DNA of 64,000 nt from Massilia violaceinigra (GTDB lineage Bacteria; Pseudomonadota; Gammaproteobacteria; Burkholderiales; Burkholderiaceae_D), in NCBI RefSeq assembly GCF_002752675.1, contig NZ_CP024608.1, forward strand, positions 124,001 to 188,000. Direction: 5' to 3'. The stretch's first letter is position 1. Each line of letters starts with the position of its first letter. Shown here piece after piece: positions 1-8,393 of the stretch. Position numbers and translations under genes: made by a program. The notes under the pieces were generated by a model that saw nothing but the letters and a program-made list of their open reading frames with translations, searched no databases and had not been told where the DNA came from.

Positions 1-161
1 GCGCACAGGCGGTCGTACTCGTCTTGCGAGCCGTCGCACCAGTAGATGCGGGCCGGCTTCGTCAGGGCAGCAATTTCGCTGACCCAATTGATGAGCTTTT
101 GATGTTTGATGTAAGCTGGGACGTTCAGTGTTGCAACGCCACCCATAACGGGCTGATTCAT
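1..161 (-). CDS. pckG: phosphoenolpyruvate carboxykinase (GTP), N-terminal fragment
   Basis: Only the first 53 codons are in the window; the gene continues past position 1. The reverse strand reads [20 protein letters not shown] and then a [20 protein letters not shown] stretch and [11 protein letters not shown], which is the characteristic N-terminus of bacterial GTP-dependent PEP carboxykinase (oxaloacetate + GTP to PEP + GDP + CO2, gluconeogenesis, cytosol). The ATG at 161 is preceded by GGAGGT three bases upstream, a strong ribosome site that fixes the start. The catalytic P-loop and metal-binding residues lie outside the window, so integrity cannot be judged. It is transcribed away from the hydroxyacid dehydrogenase at 540. 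Confidence 0.88.
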   Translation of the reverse strand, partial: MNQPVMGGVATLNVPAYIKHQKLINWVSEIAALTKPARIYWCDGSQDEYDRLC

Positions 162-539
162 AGTACCTCCAATGCCAATAAGAATTCTTTCTTGTCCCGG
201 CACGGCAGGATCGTCGTCAGCGTTTCAGCTTGCGCTCAAGAATCCATTCCCAAAGAAAGGTTCGGCGATACGGCGGTCATGTCGACAACCTCGATGACGG
301 CAAGGTTGGTGGAACGGTAGTGCGGGGACTTGAGACGGTCCGGGACGCGGTCAAAACACGGTCCGGGGAAGAGGTCAAATCCCGAAATTAGGGGGCGATT
401 GTACACCCGCTATTACCTGTTTTAAATGCTCTAACATCAAAAATGTAGGAATAATAGTTGAGCAATGTAGTAGGCTATTCCGAATATTTCGTATCCTGTT
501 ATTTACCTACGAAGATTTATTTAACTTCTGCCATCTCCC
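162..539. other. divergent intergenic region, no gene seen
   Basis: This 378-bp gap separates pckG (leftward) from the dehydrogenase at 540 (rightward). The part nearer pckG is GC-rich, while about 400-530 is markedly AT-rich and should hold the rightward promoter. The open frame 24-320 on the plus strand runs through pckG codons and has no protein-like character, so it is not called. No riboswitch or clear operator was recognised. Confidence 0.6.
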
Positions 540-1532
540 ATGAAAATAGCTATTCTTGACGATTACCAGGACGCCGTCCGCCAGCTCGACTGTTTCAAAC
601 TTCTCGACGGACACGAGGTCAAGGTTTTCAACAGTTCCGCCCGTGGCGCGGGGCAGCTGGGCATCCGCCTGGCCCCCTTCGACGCGCTGGTGCTGATCCG
701 CGAACGCACCGTGTTTCCGGCCGCATTGCTGGAAAAACTGCCCAAGCTCAAGCTCATTTCGCAGACCGGCAAGCTGGCCGGCCATGTCGATGTGGCGGCG
801 GCCACGGCGCGCGGCATCGCGATTGCCGAAGGGGTCGGCTCGCCGGTGGCCCCGGCCGAACTGACCTGGGCCTTGATCATGGCGGCGAGCCGCAAGATCG
901 TGCCCTACGCCAACAACCTCAAGGAAGGACAGTGGCAGACCGCCTCGGTCAATCCGCTGCTCAACGGCCTGGGCCGGACGCTCAAGGGCCGCACCCTGGC
1001 GATCTGGAGCTACGGCAAGATCGGCCGCATGATCGCGGGCTACGGCAAAGCCTTCGGCATGAAGGTGCTGGTCTGGGGCGGCGAGGCCAGCCGCGCGGCG
1101 GCGGTGGCGGACGGGTTCGAGGCGGCATCGAGCCGGGAAGCCTTGTTCGAGCGCGCCGACGTGCTGAGCCTGCATTTGCGGCTGGCCGACGCCACCTGCG
1201 GCATCGTCAGCGCCGAGGACCTGGCGCGCATGAAGCCGGACGCGCTGTTCGTCAATACCAGCCGCGCCGAGCTGGTCGCAACCGATGCGCTGGAAGCGGC
1301 GCTGCGCCTGGGACGTCCGGGCAACGCGGCCATCGACGTGTTCACCAGCGAGCCGCTGGCGCCCGATGCGCCGCTGCTGCGCATTCCGACGGTGCTGGCC
1401 ACGCCCCATATCGGCTACGTGGAAAAGGATAGCTACGAGCTGTACTTCCAGGCTGCGTTCGAGAATGTGCTGAACTTTGCGAACGGCGCGCCGTCTAACA
1501 TTTTGAACCCGGAAGCGTTGCGGAAAGCGTGA
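540..1532 (+). CDS. D-2-hydroxyacid dehydrogenase family protein
   Basis: A 330-residue cytosolic NAD(P)-dependent oxidoreductase of the D-isomer 2-hydroxyacid dehydrogenase family, which interconverts 2-keto acids and D-2-hydroxy acids. The catalytic trio is visible: Arg242 (VNTSRAE), Glu271 (FTSEPL) and His290 (ATPHIGY). The nucleotide-binding loop at 155-162 reads IWSYGKIG, so the first Gly of GxGxxG is Ser157, an unusual substitution. The substrate cannot be told from sequence. The ATG at 540 lacks a strong Shine-Dalgarno but begins the conserved MKIAILDDYQ strand. It stands alone, divergent from pckG and convergent with the next gene. Confidence 0.85.
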   Translation: MKIAILDDYQDAVRQLDCFKLLDGHEVKVFNSSARGAGQLGIRLAPFDALVLIRERTVFPAALLEKLPKLKLISQTGKLAGHVDVAAATARGIAIAEGVGSPVAPAELTWALIMAASRKIVPYANNLKEGQWQTASVNPLLNGLGRTLKGRTLAIWSYGKIGRMIAGYGKAFGMKVLVWGGEASRAAAVADGFEAASSREALFERADVLSLHLRLADATCGIVSAEDLARMKPDALFVNTSRAELVATDALEAALRLGRPGNAAIDVFTSEPLAPDAPLLRIPTVLATPHIGYVEKDSYELYFQAAFENVLNFANGAPSNILNPEALRKA

Positions 1533-1562
1533 TGCGGGCGGACGCTGCCGGCCCCTGCCCTG

Positions 1563-2330
1563 TTAGGACGGTTCGCGCAGCTTGCGCTCGCCGGTGATGT
1601 CGATCGGCGGCGCCGGCATGACATGCGCGCGCGTCCACAGACCTGCCCAGCCGGGCGGCCATCCCAGTGCCGGGCCATCGTAGGCCGGCAAGCTGGCGCG
1701 CACGGGTACCACCGGCACGGGCGGGGCTTCCTGCAAGCCGCCGGCGCCGGGGCGCTCCATGTTCAGGCTGTACATATAGCCGGGAAGCAGTATCTTGCAC
1801 GCGCCCTCGAACCACGCGGTGTGGTCTTCGTCGCGCCCGAGCGCCTGTGCCAGGCCTTGCGGGTCGAAGCGCGCAAGCGCGGTGACCAGTTCATCGGTGG
1901 TGGCGCCGGGCGAATCGCCCCAGCCCATCACCGGGTTGACGTTGTAGTCGGCACCGGAGCCGTACCAGCCTTCGCGCCAGGGGCGCTGCATCCAGTCGCG
2001 CTGGCCGGTGAACAAATGCCAGCGCCAGTGCAGGCCCGATGGCTTGGGCCAGGAATAGAGATACAGTTTTTCGTAGCCGGCCTGGTGCAGCGCGCGCACC
2101 ATGGCCATCAGGCGCGCGTGCGGCATGCGGTCGGGCGGAGCGCGCCGGAACAGGATCGCTTCGCCATCGGCGTGCTGCACGTCGTCGGTGGACAGATTCA
2201 GGTCGAGTGTGCGCGCTTCGCTGCCGAAGCGCGCGGAGATCCAGCCGGTAAGCAGGTTGACGTGCGTGATGACGCCATAGCCACGATGGCGATGGAAAAT
2301 AACAGTTCCTGGGGCAAGGGCTTTCATGGC
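1563..2330 (-). CDS. conserved hypothetical protein
   Basis: A predicted soluble protein of about 255 residues with no family I can name. It opens with a compact beta-rich segment (GTVIFHRHRGYGVITHVN and on), reminiscent of small SH3-like or CarD-like barrels. A Trp/Tyr-rich middle follows (SWPKPSGLHWRWHLFTGQRD) and then a proline-rich C-terminus. No signal peptide or membrane segment is seen. I chose the ATG at 2330; an upstream GTG at 2432 or ATG at 2423 would add about 30 residues, but that DNA is AT-rich and looks intergenic. No start has a good ribosome site. It is divergent from the asparaginase-like gene. Confidence 0.6.
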   Translation of the reverse strand, partial: AMKALAPGTVIFHRHRGYGVITHVNLLTGWISARFGSEARTLDLNLSTDDVQHADGEAILFRRAPPDRMPHARLMAMVRALHQAGYEKLYLYSWPKPSGLHWRWHLFTGQRDWMQRPWREGWYGSGADYNVNPVMGWGDSPGATTDELVTALARFDPQGLAQALGRDEDHTAWFEGACKILLPGYMYSLNMERPGAGGLQEAPPVPVVPVRASLPAYDGPALGWPPGWAGLWTRAHVMPAPPIDITGERKLREPS

Positions 2331-2478
2331 TTCTTGGTGGACAAAAAAATGAATGTACTCATGCGCAGACAACGATTCTAACGCACTGGCAAGTGGAGCC
2401 GGCCAGTTTGCGCGCTTCGACATCGCCGACACTACACGTTATCATACGGCACCTTCTTCTTTCGAATTCCAGATCATT

Positions 2479-2964
2479 ATGAGCTTGCGCATCATCGCCA
2501 CCGGCGGCACCTTCGATAAACATTATGATGAACTGACCGGTAAGCTCGGCTTTGCGGAAAGCCATCTGCCTGCCGTCCTGGCGCGCACGCGCATGACGGT
2601 ACCAGTTGAACTGGAGCAGCTTCCCCCGCTCGACTCGCTCGACATGCAGGACGCCGACCGCGCGCGCGTGCTGGCCAGTTGCCAGGCCGCGCCCGAGCAG
2701 GCGATTGTGATCGTGCATGGCACCGATACGATGCCGGAAACGGCCGCCCTGCTGGGCGGCGCAGCGCTCGGCAAGAGCATTGTGTTGACGGGCGCAATGA
2801 TTCCGTACGAGATTGCAAATTCGGATGCGCTGTTCAACCTCGGCTGCGCTAGTGCCGCGGCGCAAATCTTGCCGCCAGGTGTGTACGTGGCGATGAACGG
2901 GCAGATTTTTACGTGGGATAACGTGACCAAGAATCGCGCGGCCGGGGTGTTTCAGCCGCTGTAA
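2479..2964 (+). CDS. short asparaginase-domain protein
   Basis: A 161-residue protein matching only the N-terminal domain of L-asparaginase (L-asparagine to aspartate + ammonia). The nucleophile-loop motif TGGTFDK lies at residues 7-13, the second-threonine motif is HGTDTM, and a TGAMIPYE segment follows. Classical type I/II enzymes are about 330 residues with a C-terminal domain that completes the tetramer active site; that half is absent and the frame ends cleanly at TAA. It could be a dedicated single-domain family or a truncated enzyme. The start is the ATG before SLRIIATGGTF; the open frame extends 42 codons further upstream, but that overlaps the divergent promoter region. Confidence 0.75.
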   Translation: MSLRIIATGGTFDKHYDELTGKLGFAESHLPAVLARTRMTVPVELEQLPPLDSLDMQDADRARVLASCQAAPEQAIVIVHGTDTMPETAALLGGAALGKSIVLTGAMIPYEIANSDALFNLGCASAAAQILPPGVYVAMNGQIFTWDNVTKNRAAGVFQPL

Positions 2965-3099
2965 AAAACGGGAGCGAGACAGTACTACCGCTGGCCTTGA
3001 GAACCGTCACTGGCGGGAATGACGGCTCGTCAGCAAACGGTCAAACGGTATGAGGGCCAGGCAGGACCGGGCCCGCCGAGGCAGCCCGTCCGCGTCCCA

Positions 3100-3996
3100 T
3101 TACGCCTTCGCTTCCCCGCCCAGCGCTTCCACCAGCTCGGTCATCAGCTTGGCCAGCTCGCCCGTCATCAGCATCATGTCGTTGTCGAAGCGCTCTTCAT
3201 CATTGCGCGTGCTCGTGTCGCTTTCCTTGATGACGTCGAGCGGCTTGATGCCCTTGATCGCCAGCGATTCGGTCAGCACGAACGAAATCTTGTCGTCCCA
3301 CGTCATCGCCAGACGCGTGCACTGCTTGCCTGCCGCGATGTGACGGCGGATATCGTCCACTTCCAGCGCGTGCTTCACGTAACGCACGGCCGCCTTGCTC
3401 TCACCGGTGGCGCGCAGTTCGGTATCCTGGTCGATCGTGAAGCCTACCGGCGCTTCGTCGGTTTCCAGCCATGCCGTCATCACGGCCACGGGCGAGCGCT
3501 GCACGCGCAGGCTTTCCAGCGGCATGCGGTCGACCGCCTTGAGCAGCAGCTTGATGACTTCGTCGGCCTTGGCCGGGCTGGCGGCGTCGACCACCAGCCA
3601 GCCGTTGACCGGATCGATCCAGGTGAAAGTGTTGCTGCGGATACTGAAGGCGCGCGGCAGCAGTTCATCGGCCACGCGCTCCTTGAGTTCCTTCATGGCT
3701 TTTTTGCCCGGTGCAAAGCCCTGGGCTTCTTCCAGCTCGGCCGCCTTGGCCTTGGCCACCTGGTTGATGACCGACGATGGCAGCAGCTTCTTTTCGGTGC
3801 CCAGCAGAATCAGCATCTGCTTGTTGACGGTGTGAACCAGCATGCCGTTGTTGCGCGGCGAATCCCAGCCCTGGCGCAGCAATTCGTTACTGGTGGCCGG
3901 AACAAAACTCATGGGCGCCAGCGCCGCTTCGAGTTGCTCAGGAGTGAAGGCCCACGGTGCGGGAAGACGGTAAATCTGAAGATTCTTGAACCACAT
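3100..3996 (-). CDS. rdgC: recombination-associated protein RdgC
   Basis: At 298 residues it has the usual RdgC length and opens with the family signature [11 protein letters not shown]. Conserved blocks include [16 protein letters not shown], the [13 protein letters not shown] strand, and a C-terminal [15 protein letters not shown] helix. RdgC is a nucleoid-associated, ring-forming DNA-binding protein that limits RecA-mediated recombination and assists fork restart. The ATG at 3996 has an AAGG ribosome site about nine bases upstream. It lies just downstream of the SOS gene dinB on the same strand (147 bp apart) but has no LexA box of its own that I can see. Confidence 0.95.
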   Translation of the reverse strand: MWFKNLQIYRLPAPWAFTPEQLEAALAPMSFVPATSNELLRQGWDSPRNNGMLVHTVNKQMLILLGTEKKLLPSSVINQVAKAKAAELEEAQGFAPGKKAMKELKERVADELLPRAFSIRSNTFTWIDPVNGWLVVDAASPAKADEVIKLLLKAVDRMPLESLRVQRSPVAVMTAWLETDEAPVGFTIDQDTELRATGESKAAVRYVKHALEVDDIRRHIAAGKQCTRLAMTWDDKISFVLTESLAIKGIKPLDVIKESDTSTRNDEERFDNDMMLMTGELAKLMTELVEALGGEAKA

Positions 3997-4143
3997 TGTG
4001 CTTTACCTTGTTTGAGTCAGTATTTACAGCGGGATGAAGCAGGAAGGCGCGGCGAACCGCTTTCACTCCCTGCGTAACGGCCTGCCCGGGAGGCAGGACT
4101 TGCGTCGTCCGAGACAAATCATCTTTGCGAAGGGAACGACATT

Positions 4144-5217
4144 TTACACGTCCGCATCGGCGAACAGGCTTAACTGTTCGAGGTTTTCGGCCTCGCCCAG
4201 GCGCACCCCGACGCCCAGCAGCCGCACAGGCTGCTTGCCGCGCGCATAGCCGGTTTCCATCAGTTTGGCGTATTGCCCCATGTGTGGCGCGATGCCAACA
4301 CATTCCACGGTGGTTTGGTGAAAATCGGCGAATTTGAGTTTAACAAACAGCTTTTGCACGCTTTTCTGGGCTCCGGCGCGGGCAATGCGGACGTTGAGGT
4401 TGTCGAACAGTTCCGGCAGCAGGGCGATGCAGGCCGGCAGGTCCGGCACGTCCGGCGTGTAGGTTTCCTCGACGCTGACCGACTTGCGTTCGCGCTCGTT
4501 GCACACGGCGCGGTTGTCGATGCCGCGGCACAAATCGTGGAGACGCGTGCCGAAGGTGCCGAAGTGGTGTTGCAGTTCGAGCACGGTCCACGTGCGCAGG
4601 TCGGCGCAGGTTTGCACACCCAGCTTGTTGAGCTTGGCGGCGGTAACCTTGCCGACGCCGTGCAGTTTCTTGACCGGCAAGGCGGCGACAAAGGCGTCGA
4701 CCTCGTCCGGGCGCACCAGCCACAGGCCGTCGGGCTTGTTCCAGTCGCTGGCGATCTTGGCCACGAACTTGTTGGGCGCCACGCCGGCCGATGCGGTGAT
4801 GCCGACGGTGTCGAAGATGCGCTTGCGGATTTCCTGCGCGATCAGGGTGGCGCTGCCTTTGCAGTGGGGCGAGTCGGAAACGTCGAGATAGGCTTCGTCG
4901 AGCGAGAGCGGCTCGACCAGGTCGGTGTAGTCGCCGTAGATGGCCAGGATCTGGCGCGAAGCTATGCGGTATTTCTCCATGGCCGGCGGAATGACCACCA
5001 GGTCGGGGCACAGCTTGAGGGCCTGGGCGGTGGCCATGGCCGAGTGGATGCCGTAGCGCCGCGCTTCGTAGTTGCACGTAGCCACCACGCCGCGCTGGCC
5101 CGGCTGGCCGCCAACGGCCAGCGGCACCTCGCGCAGGGCGGGATTGTCGCGCATTTCGACGGCTGCGTAGAAGCAGTCGCAGTCGCAATGGATGATTTTT
5201 CGGGCTGGGGCGTTCAC
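4144..5217 (-). CDS. dinB: DNA polymerase IV
   Basis: A Y-family translesion polymerase of 357 residues. Visible motifs are the catalytic KIIHCDCDCFYAAVEMRD near the N-terminus, the SLDEAYLDVS Asp-Glu pair, the helix-hairpin-helix KLHGVGKVTAAKL, and the little-finger region ending in LSLFADADV. It extends mismatched or lesion-bearing primers in the SOS response. I start it at the GTG at 5217 (VNAPARKIIHCD) because a LexA operator occupies 5249-5264, inside the longer frame that would begin at 5271. Transcription probably begins next to that box, so the longer N-terminus is unlikely to be made. The C-terminus lacks an obvious extended beta-clamp tail. Confidence 0.93.
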   Translation of the reverse strand: MNAPARKIIHCDCDCFYAAVEMRDNPALREVPLAVGGQPGQRGVVATCNYEARRYGIHSAMATAQALKLCPDLVVIPPAMEKYRIASRQILAIYGDYTDLVEPLSLDEAYLDVSDSPHCKGSATLIAQEIRKRIFDTVGITASAGVAPNKFVAKIASDWNKPDGLWLVRPDEVDAFVAALPVKKLHGVGKVTAAKLNKLGVQTCADLRTWTVLELQHHFGTFGTRLHDLCRGIDNRAVCNERERKSVSVEETYTPDVPDLPACIALLPELFDNLNVRIARAGAQKSVQKLFVKLKFADFHQTTVECVGIAPHMGQYAKLMETGYARGKQPVRLLGVGVRLGEAENLEQLSLFADADV

Positions 5218-5248
5218 GCGGGCTGGTTTGCCCGGATAAGGGCAACTA

Positions 5249-5264
5249 CTGTAATTGCATACAG
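5249..5264 (-). promoter_or_regulatory. LexA (SOS) box upstream of dinB
   Basis: The sequence CTGTAATTGCATACAG is a 16-bp match to the gamma/betaproteobacterial LexA consensus CTGT-N8-ACAG with both half-sites perfect. It lies 32 bp before the chosen dinB start, the expected place for repression. This is direct sequence evidence that dinB is damage-inducible. Confidence 0.92.
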
Positions 5265-5349
5265 TATTCACTGAAATGGGATTTGTTGCAAGTTGGAAGG
5301 ACGCGCAGGAGCGCTTGCGTCATCGCTCCCGCCCGCTCGTCGCGCCCTC

Positions 5350-5400
5350 TAGCTCGTCGTTCCCGCTAGCTCGTCGTTCCCGCTAGCTCGTCGTTCCCGC
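5350..5400. repeat. three tandem 17-bp repeats
   Basis: TAGCTCGTCGTTCCCGC occurs three times head to tail without mismatch (5350-5366, 5367-5383, 5384-5400). Each unit contains the GTCGTTCCCGC half-site of the dispersed palindrome family described elsewhere in this window, so the array seems to have grown from one end of such an element. Confidence 0.9.
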
Positions 5401-5476
5401 GAAGGCGGGAACCCAAGTACGTGCCGCAGGCAGAGGCAAAGCTACAAACTTGGGTTCCCGCCTGCGCGGGAACGAC
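5391..5476. repeat. composite GTCGTTCCCGC inverted-repeat element
   Basis: Two small hairpins flank a longer one. Left hairpin: CGTTCCCGC-GAAG-GCGGGAAC. Long arms: GCGGGAACCCAAGT (5405-5418) pairs with ACTTGGGTTCCCGC (5448-5461). Right hairpin: CCCGC-CTGC-GCGGG, followed by AACGACG. The same architecture recurs at 55736-55807. It sits between the dinB promoter and the 3' end of the TetR gene, in non-coding DNA. Confidence 0.85.
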
Positions 5477-5486
5477 GGGTCGGCGG

Positions 5487-6176
5487 CTAACTCAAGTGGC
5501 TGCGGATCATCGCCAGCGTACTATCCGCAAAATCATCCACATGCACCTTGGCCGCGCGGTACTTCCAGCGCTTGATATACCAATCCTGGAACATCGCCAC
5601 GATATGCGCCGCCAGCAAGTCCGGCTTCCCGGCCGGCACCGGCGCGAGCTGGCTGATCATGTCGGCAATTTCAGCCTGGATCGACAACTCCGAATTTTTC
5701 GCCATGCCGCGCTGCTCGAAACTGAGCACGCGCGAATCCATGTACACGAAGTAAAACCACGGCTGCAAAATCTCGGACAGGTAAATCGTCGCCCGCACCA
5801 GCGATTCGAGCCGTTCCAGCGGCGCCTGCACATGCTGGAACATGCGCGGCAATTCCTGGCTGGCATGCCGCACCACATCCTCGATCATTTCCGCCAGTTG
5901 GTCCTTGCTCTCGATGTAGCCGTACAGCCCGCCCATCGACAAGCCCGTCTCGCGGCACAGGTCGCGCAAGCTCATCGCGCGAAAGCCGACTTCGTTGGCC
6001 AGGCGGAACGTGGCGCCAAAGATTTTTTCCATGTTTTCCAGCGCCGGCTTGCGGCGCTTGACGCCGATCCGCTCGGCGTGGTGGTCAACAATGTAGGCCC
6101 AGATCGTGTCGCCGTTGAGTGGCGTCATCTTTTCAAACTGGGCAAAGTCGAAGCGGGTGGACACCAGCGTTCCCAT
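5487..6176 (-). CDS. TetR/AcrR family transcriptional regulator
   Basis: A 229-residue one-component repressor-type protein. The helix-turn-helix lies around residues 50-95: the first helix holds IFGATFRLANEVGF, followed by MSLRDLCRETGLSMGGLYGYIESKDQL, the classic TetR recognition segment. The long helical C-terminal ligand-binding domain carries no recognisable specificity motif. The N-terminus has about 40 residues before the HTH, longer than usual. It is divergent from the lipase operon across 286 bp that contain a TetR-style palindrome, so lipase control or self-control is plausible but unproven. Confidence 0.9.
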   Translation of the reverse strand: MGTLVSTRFDFAQFEKMTPLNGDTIWAYIVDHHAERIGVKRRKPALENMEKIFGATFRLANEVGFRAMSLRDLCRETGLSMGGLYGYIESKDQLAEMIEDVVRHASQELPRMFQHVQAPLERLESLVRATIYLSEILQPWFYFVYMDSRVLSFEQRGMAKNSELSIQAEIADMISQLAPVPAGKPDLLAAHIVAMFQDWYIKRWKYRAAKVHVDDFADSTLAMIRSHLS

Positions 6177-6315
6177 ATGTGCATCTACCGCTAGAGTTGG
6201 TTTCGGGAATGATTATAGCTCGTTAAAACCACACATCAATTCAAAGCGCAAAACAAGCCCTCCAGATGCTGCACTGCGCGATGCTTTATCAGAAAGCCAG
6301 TGCTACATTAAAAAA

Positions 6316-6329
6316 ACCGAGCGCTCGCT
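6316..6329. promoter_or_regulatory. candidate TetR operator palindrome
   Basis: The 14 bases ACCGAGCGCTCGCT contain a perfect 10-bp palindrome CGAGCGCTCG (6318-6327) that almost extends to ACCGAGC/GCTCGGT, a shape typical of TetR-family operators. It lies between the TetR gene (leftward) and the lipase gene (rightward). Regulator and target are inferred from position only. Confidence 0.45.
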
Positions 6330-6462
6330 CTAATTCGTATTTTTCTCTTGCAACAGCTGGCAGCAAGAGTGTACGCCCGGTAGCCGGAGGAATGCCCAGC
6401 TCGCACTGTGCAACTCCAGTTCCAGTAATCGACTTCAATCAAAAAACCATTATGGAGACAAC

Positions 6463-7374
6463 ATGAAGAATCGCTTTTGGAAGTGCCTGTCCGTTTTTCT
6501 CATCGCTATCCTCGTCGTTCCCACCCAGGCCCTGGCCGCGGGTTACACGCAAACCAAGTACCCCATCGTGCTCGTGCACGGCCTGTTCGGCTTTGAGAAA
6601 CTGGGGCCGATCGAATACTTTTACCAGATCCCCTCGGCGCTGCGCAGCGGCGGAGCCCAGGTGTTTACCGTCACTGTCTCGGGCGCCAACAGTACCGAAG
6701 TGCGCGGCGAACAATTGCTCTCGCAAGTAAAGCAGATCATGGCCGCCACCGGCGCCGCCAAGGTCAATCTGATCGGCCACAGCCATGGCGGGCCGACCGT
6801 GCGCTACGTCGCCTCGGTGGCGCCCAGCCTGGTCGCGTCGGTCAGCTCGGTGGCCGGCGTGAACAAGGGTTCGGCGATCGCCGACATCCTGACCGGCAAC
6901 GCCCCCAACGTGGGCAATGCGCTGGCCAACGCGGTGGCCGCGATGATGGACTTCCTGTCCGGCCGCTCGGGCTTGCCGCAAGATGGCGAAGCCGCGCTCA
7001 AATCGCTCACCACGGCCGGCTCGATCGCCTTTAACAAGCGCCATCCGCAGGGCGTGCCGACGAGCGCGTGCGGCGAAGGCGCCAACCATGTCAACGGCGT
7101 GTATTATTTTTCGTGGAGCGGCGCCAAGCCGTACACCAATATGTTCGACGCGATCGACCCGTTCATGGCGCTCACCGGCCTGGCTTTCGGCGGCAAGAAC
7201 GATGGGCTGGTGAGCAGCTGCTCAAGCCGCCTGGGGCGCGTGATCCGCGACGACTACGCCATGAACCACCTCGATGAAGTGAACCAGTTCATCGGCATCG
7301 TCAACCTGTTCGAAACCAGCCCGGTGACCGTGTTCCGTCAACAAGCGAACCGCCTGCAGGCGCTCGGTCTGTAA
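6463..7374 (+). CDS. lipA: secreted triacylglycerol lipase, family I.1/I.2
   Basis: A 303-residue extracellular lipase that hydrolyses triglycerides. A Sec signal peptide covers about residues 1-26 (LSVFLIAILVVPTQALAAG). Then come the oxyanion motif VLVHGLFGF, the nucleophile Ser107 in GHSHGG, catalytic Asp247 in KNDGLV and His269 in MNHLDEVN. Cys203 and Cys253 match the single disulfide of Pseudomonas/Burkholderia lipases. These enzymes fold in the periplasm with a dedicated foldase, encoded directly downstream (11-bp gap), and normally leave by type II secretion, for which no genes are in the window. A GGAGA ribosome site precedes the ATG. Confidence 0.93.
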   Translation: MKNRFWKCLSVFLIAILVVPTQALAAGYTQTKYPIVLVHGLFGFEKLGPIEYFYQIPSALRSGGAQVFTVTVSGANSTEVRGEQLLSQVKQIMAATGAAKVNLIGHSHGGPTVRYVASVAPSLVASVSSVAGVNKGSAIADILTGNAPNVGNALANAVAAMMDFLSGRSGLPQDGEAALKSLTTAGSIAFNKRHPQGVPTSACGEGANHVNGVYYFSWSGAKPYTNMFDAIDPFMALTGLAFGGKNDGLVSSCSSRLGRVIRDDYAMNHLDEVNQFIGIVNLFETSPVTVFRQQANRLQALGL

Positions 7375-7384
7375 GGAGGCCGCC

Positions 7385-8302
7385 ATGACCGCACGCACGC
7401 AATGGAAAAGGTTCGGTGCCGGCGCCCTGGTGGCCGGCGCGCTGTACTACGCTTATCCGAAGCCGGAGGTGGCCGCCGTGGCGGCAGCGCCGCCGCAGTC
7501 GGATCCGTTCGCGTTCGTGCGCTCGATGGAAGGCACCAGGCCGGACGGCGCGGTGCGCCAGAGCGCCGAAGGCCAGCTGGTGGTCGATGCCGAACTGGGG
7601 CATCTGTTCGACTATTATCTGGCCGGCCTCGGCGAGAAGGATTTGCAAGCCATCCGCGCCGAAATCGAGCGCGAGCTCGATCGCCGCCTGGCACCCGGCC
7701 CGGCGGCCCAGGCCAAGCGCCTGCTGGCCAGCTATCTCGATTACAAGCGGGCGCTGGCCGATGCGGAAAAGTCGCTGGTACCGGTGGCCGACCTGGCCAA
7801 GGCGGGGCGTGCGCGGCTCGAACTCAAGCAGCGCCTGCGCCCGCAGTTTTTCAGCGCCGGCGATGCGGCCGGCTTGTTCGGTGCTGGCGACGCCTACGAT
7901 GCCGACGCGCTGGCGCGGCTCGACATCGAGCAGAACGGCACGCTGACGCCGGCCCAGCGCGAGGCGCAGCTGGCGGTGCTCGACAAGCGCATGCCGGCGG
8001 CGCTGCGTGAAGACCGCGAAGCGCCGACCAGGGTGATCCGGACCGAAGCGTCGGTGCAGAAACTGCGCGAGCAGGGTGCCGGCGACGATGAGGTGTACCG
8101 GCTGCGGGCGGCGGCGTTTTCACCGGATGCGGCCGGCCGGCTGGCCGAGCTCGATCGGGAAGAAAGCGCATGGAAGGGACGCATCAAGACTTATCTGGCA
8201 CAGAGGGCCAATCTGGGCGCGGTGCCGGAAGCGATGCTGCAGCAAGTGCGCGACCAGCATTTTTCAGCGGAGGAGCAGCGCCGGCTGGGAGCTTACGAGT
8301 AG
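7385..8302 (+). CDS. lifO: lipase-specific foldase / secretion chaperone
   Basis: A 305-residue membrane-anchored steric chaperone. An N-terminal transmembrane anchor (about residues 9-24, FGAGALVAGALYYAYP) is followed by an Ala/Pro-rich linker. The family motif region reads LGHLFDYYLAGLGE (about residues 74-87), matching the conserved RxxFDYxLSAxGE. The rest is a long charged helical domain that wraps the lipase. It follows lipA at once, preceded by an AAGGAGG ribosome site, so the two are co-transcribed and made stoichiometrically. A bidirectional terminator closes the operon. Confidence 0.92.
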   Translation: MTARTQWKRFGAGALVAGALYYAYPKPEVAAVAAAPPQSDPFAFVRSMEGTRPDGAVRQSAEGQLVVDAELGHLFDYYLAGLGEKDLQAIRAEIERELDRRLAPGPAAQAKRLLASYLDYKRALADAEKSLVPVADLAKAGRARLELKQRLRPQFFSAGDAAGLFGAGDAYDADALARLDIEQNGTLTPAQREAQLAVLDKRMPAALREDREAPTRVIRTEASVQKLREQGAGDDEVYRLRAAAFSPDAAGRLAELDREESAWKGRIKTYLAQRANLGAVPEAMLQQVRDQHFSAEEQRRLGAYE

Positions 8303-8320
8303 GGAACGTCGGCGATCGAT

Positions 8321-8360
8321 AAAAAAAGGGGACGAGTGGCAAGCCAGTCGTCCCCTTTTT
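8321..8360. terminator. bidirectional intrinsic terminator
   Basis: An A-run and GGGGACGA arm pair with TCGTCCCC and a T-run; the interior TGGC-AA-GCCA extends the stem. It lies between the convergent lipase-chaperone gene and subtilase gene and has A and T tracts on both sides, so it can stop both transcripts. Confidence 0.88.
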
Positions 8361-8393
8361 CATGCAGCGGCCAGGCCGCTGCATTGACTTACA

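Noticed and set aside
5350..5400. short CRISPR-like array
   Set aside because: The three 17-bp units are contiguous with no spacers, and no cas genes are present.
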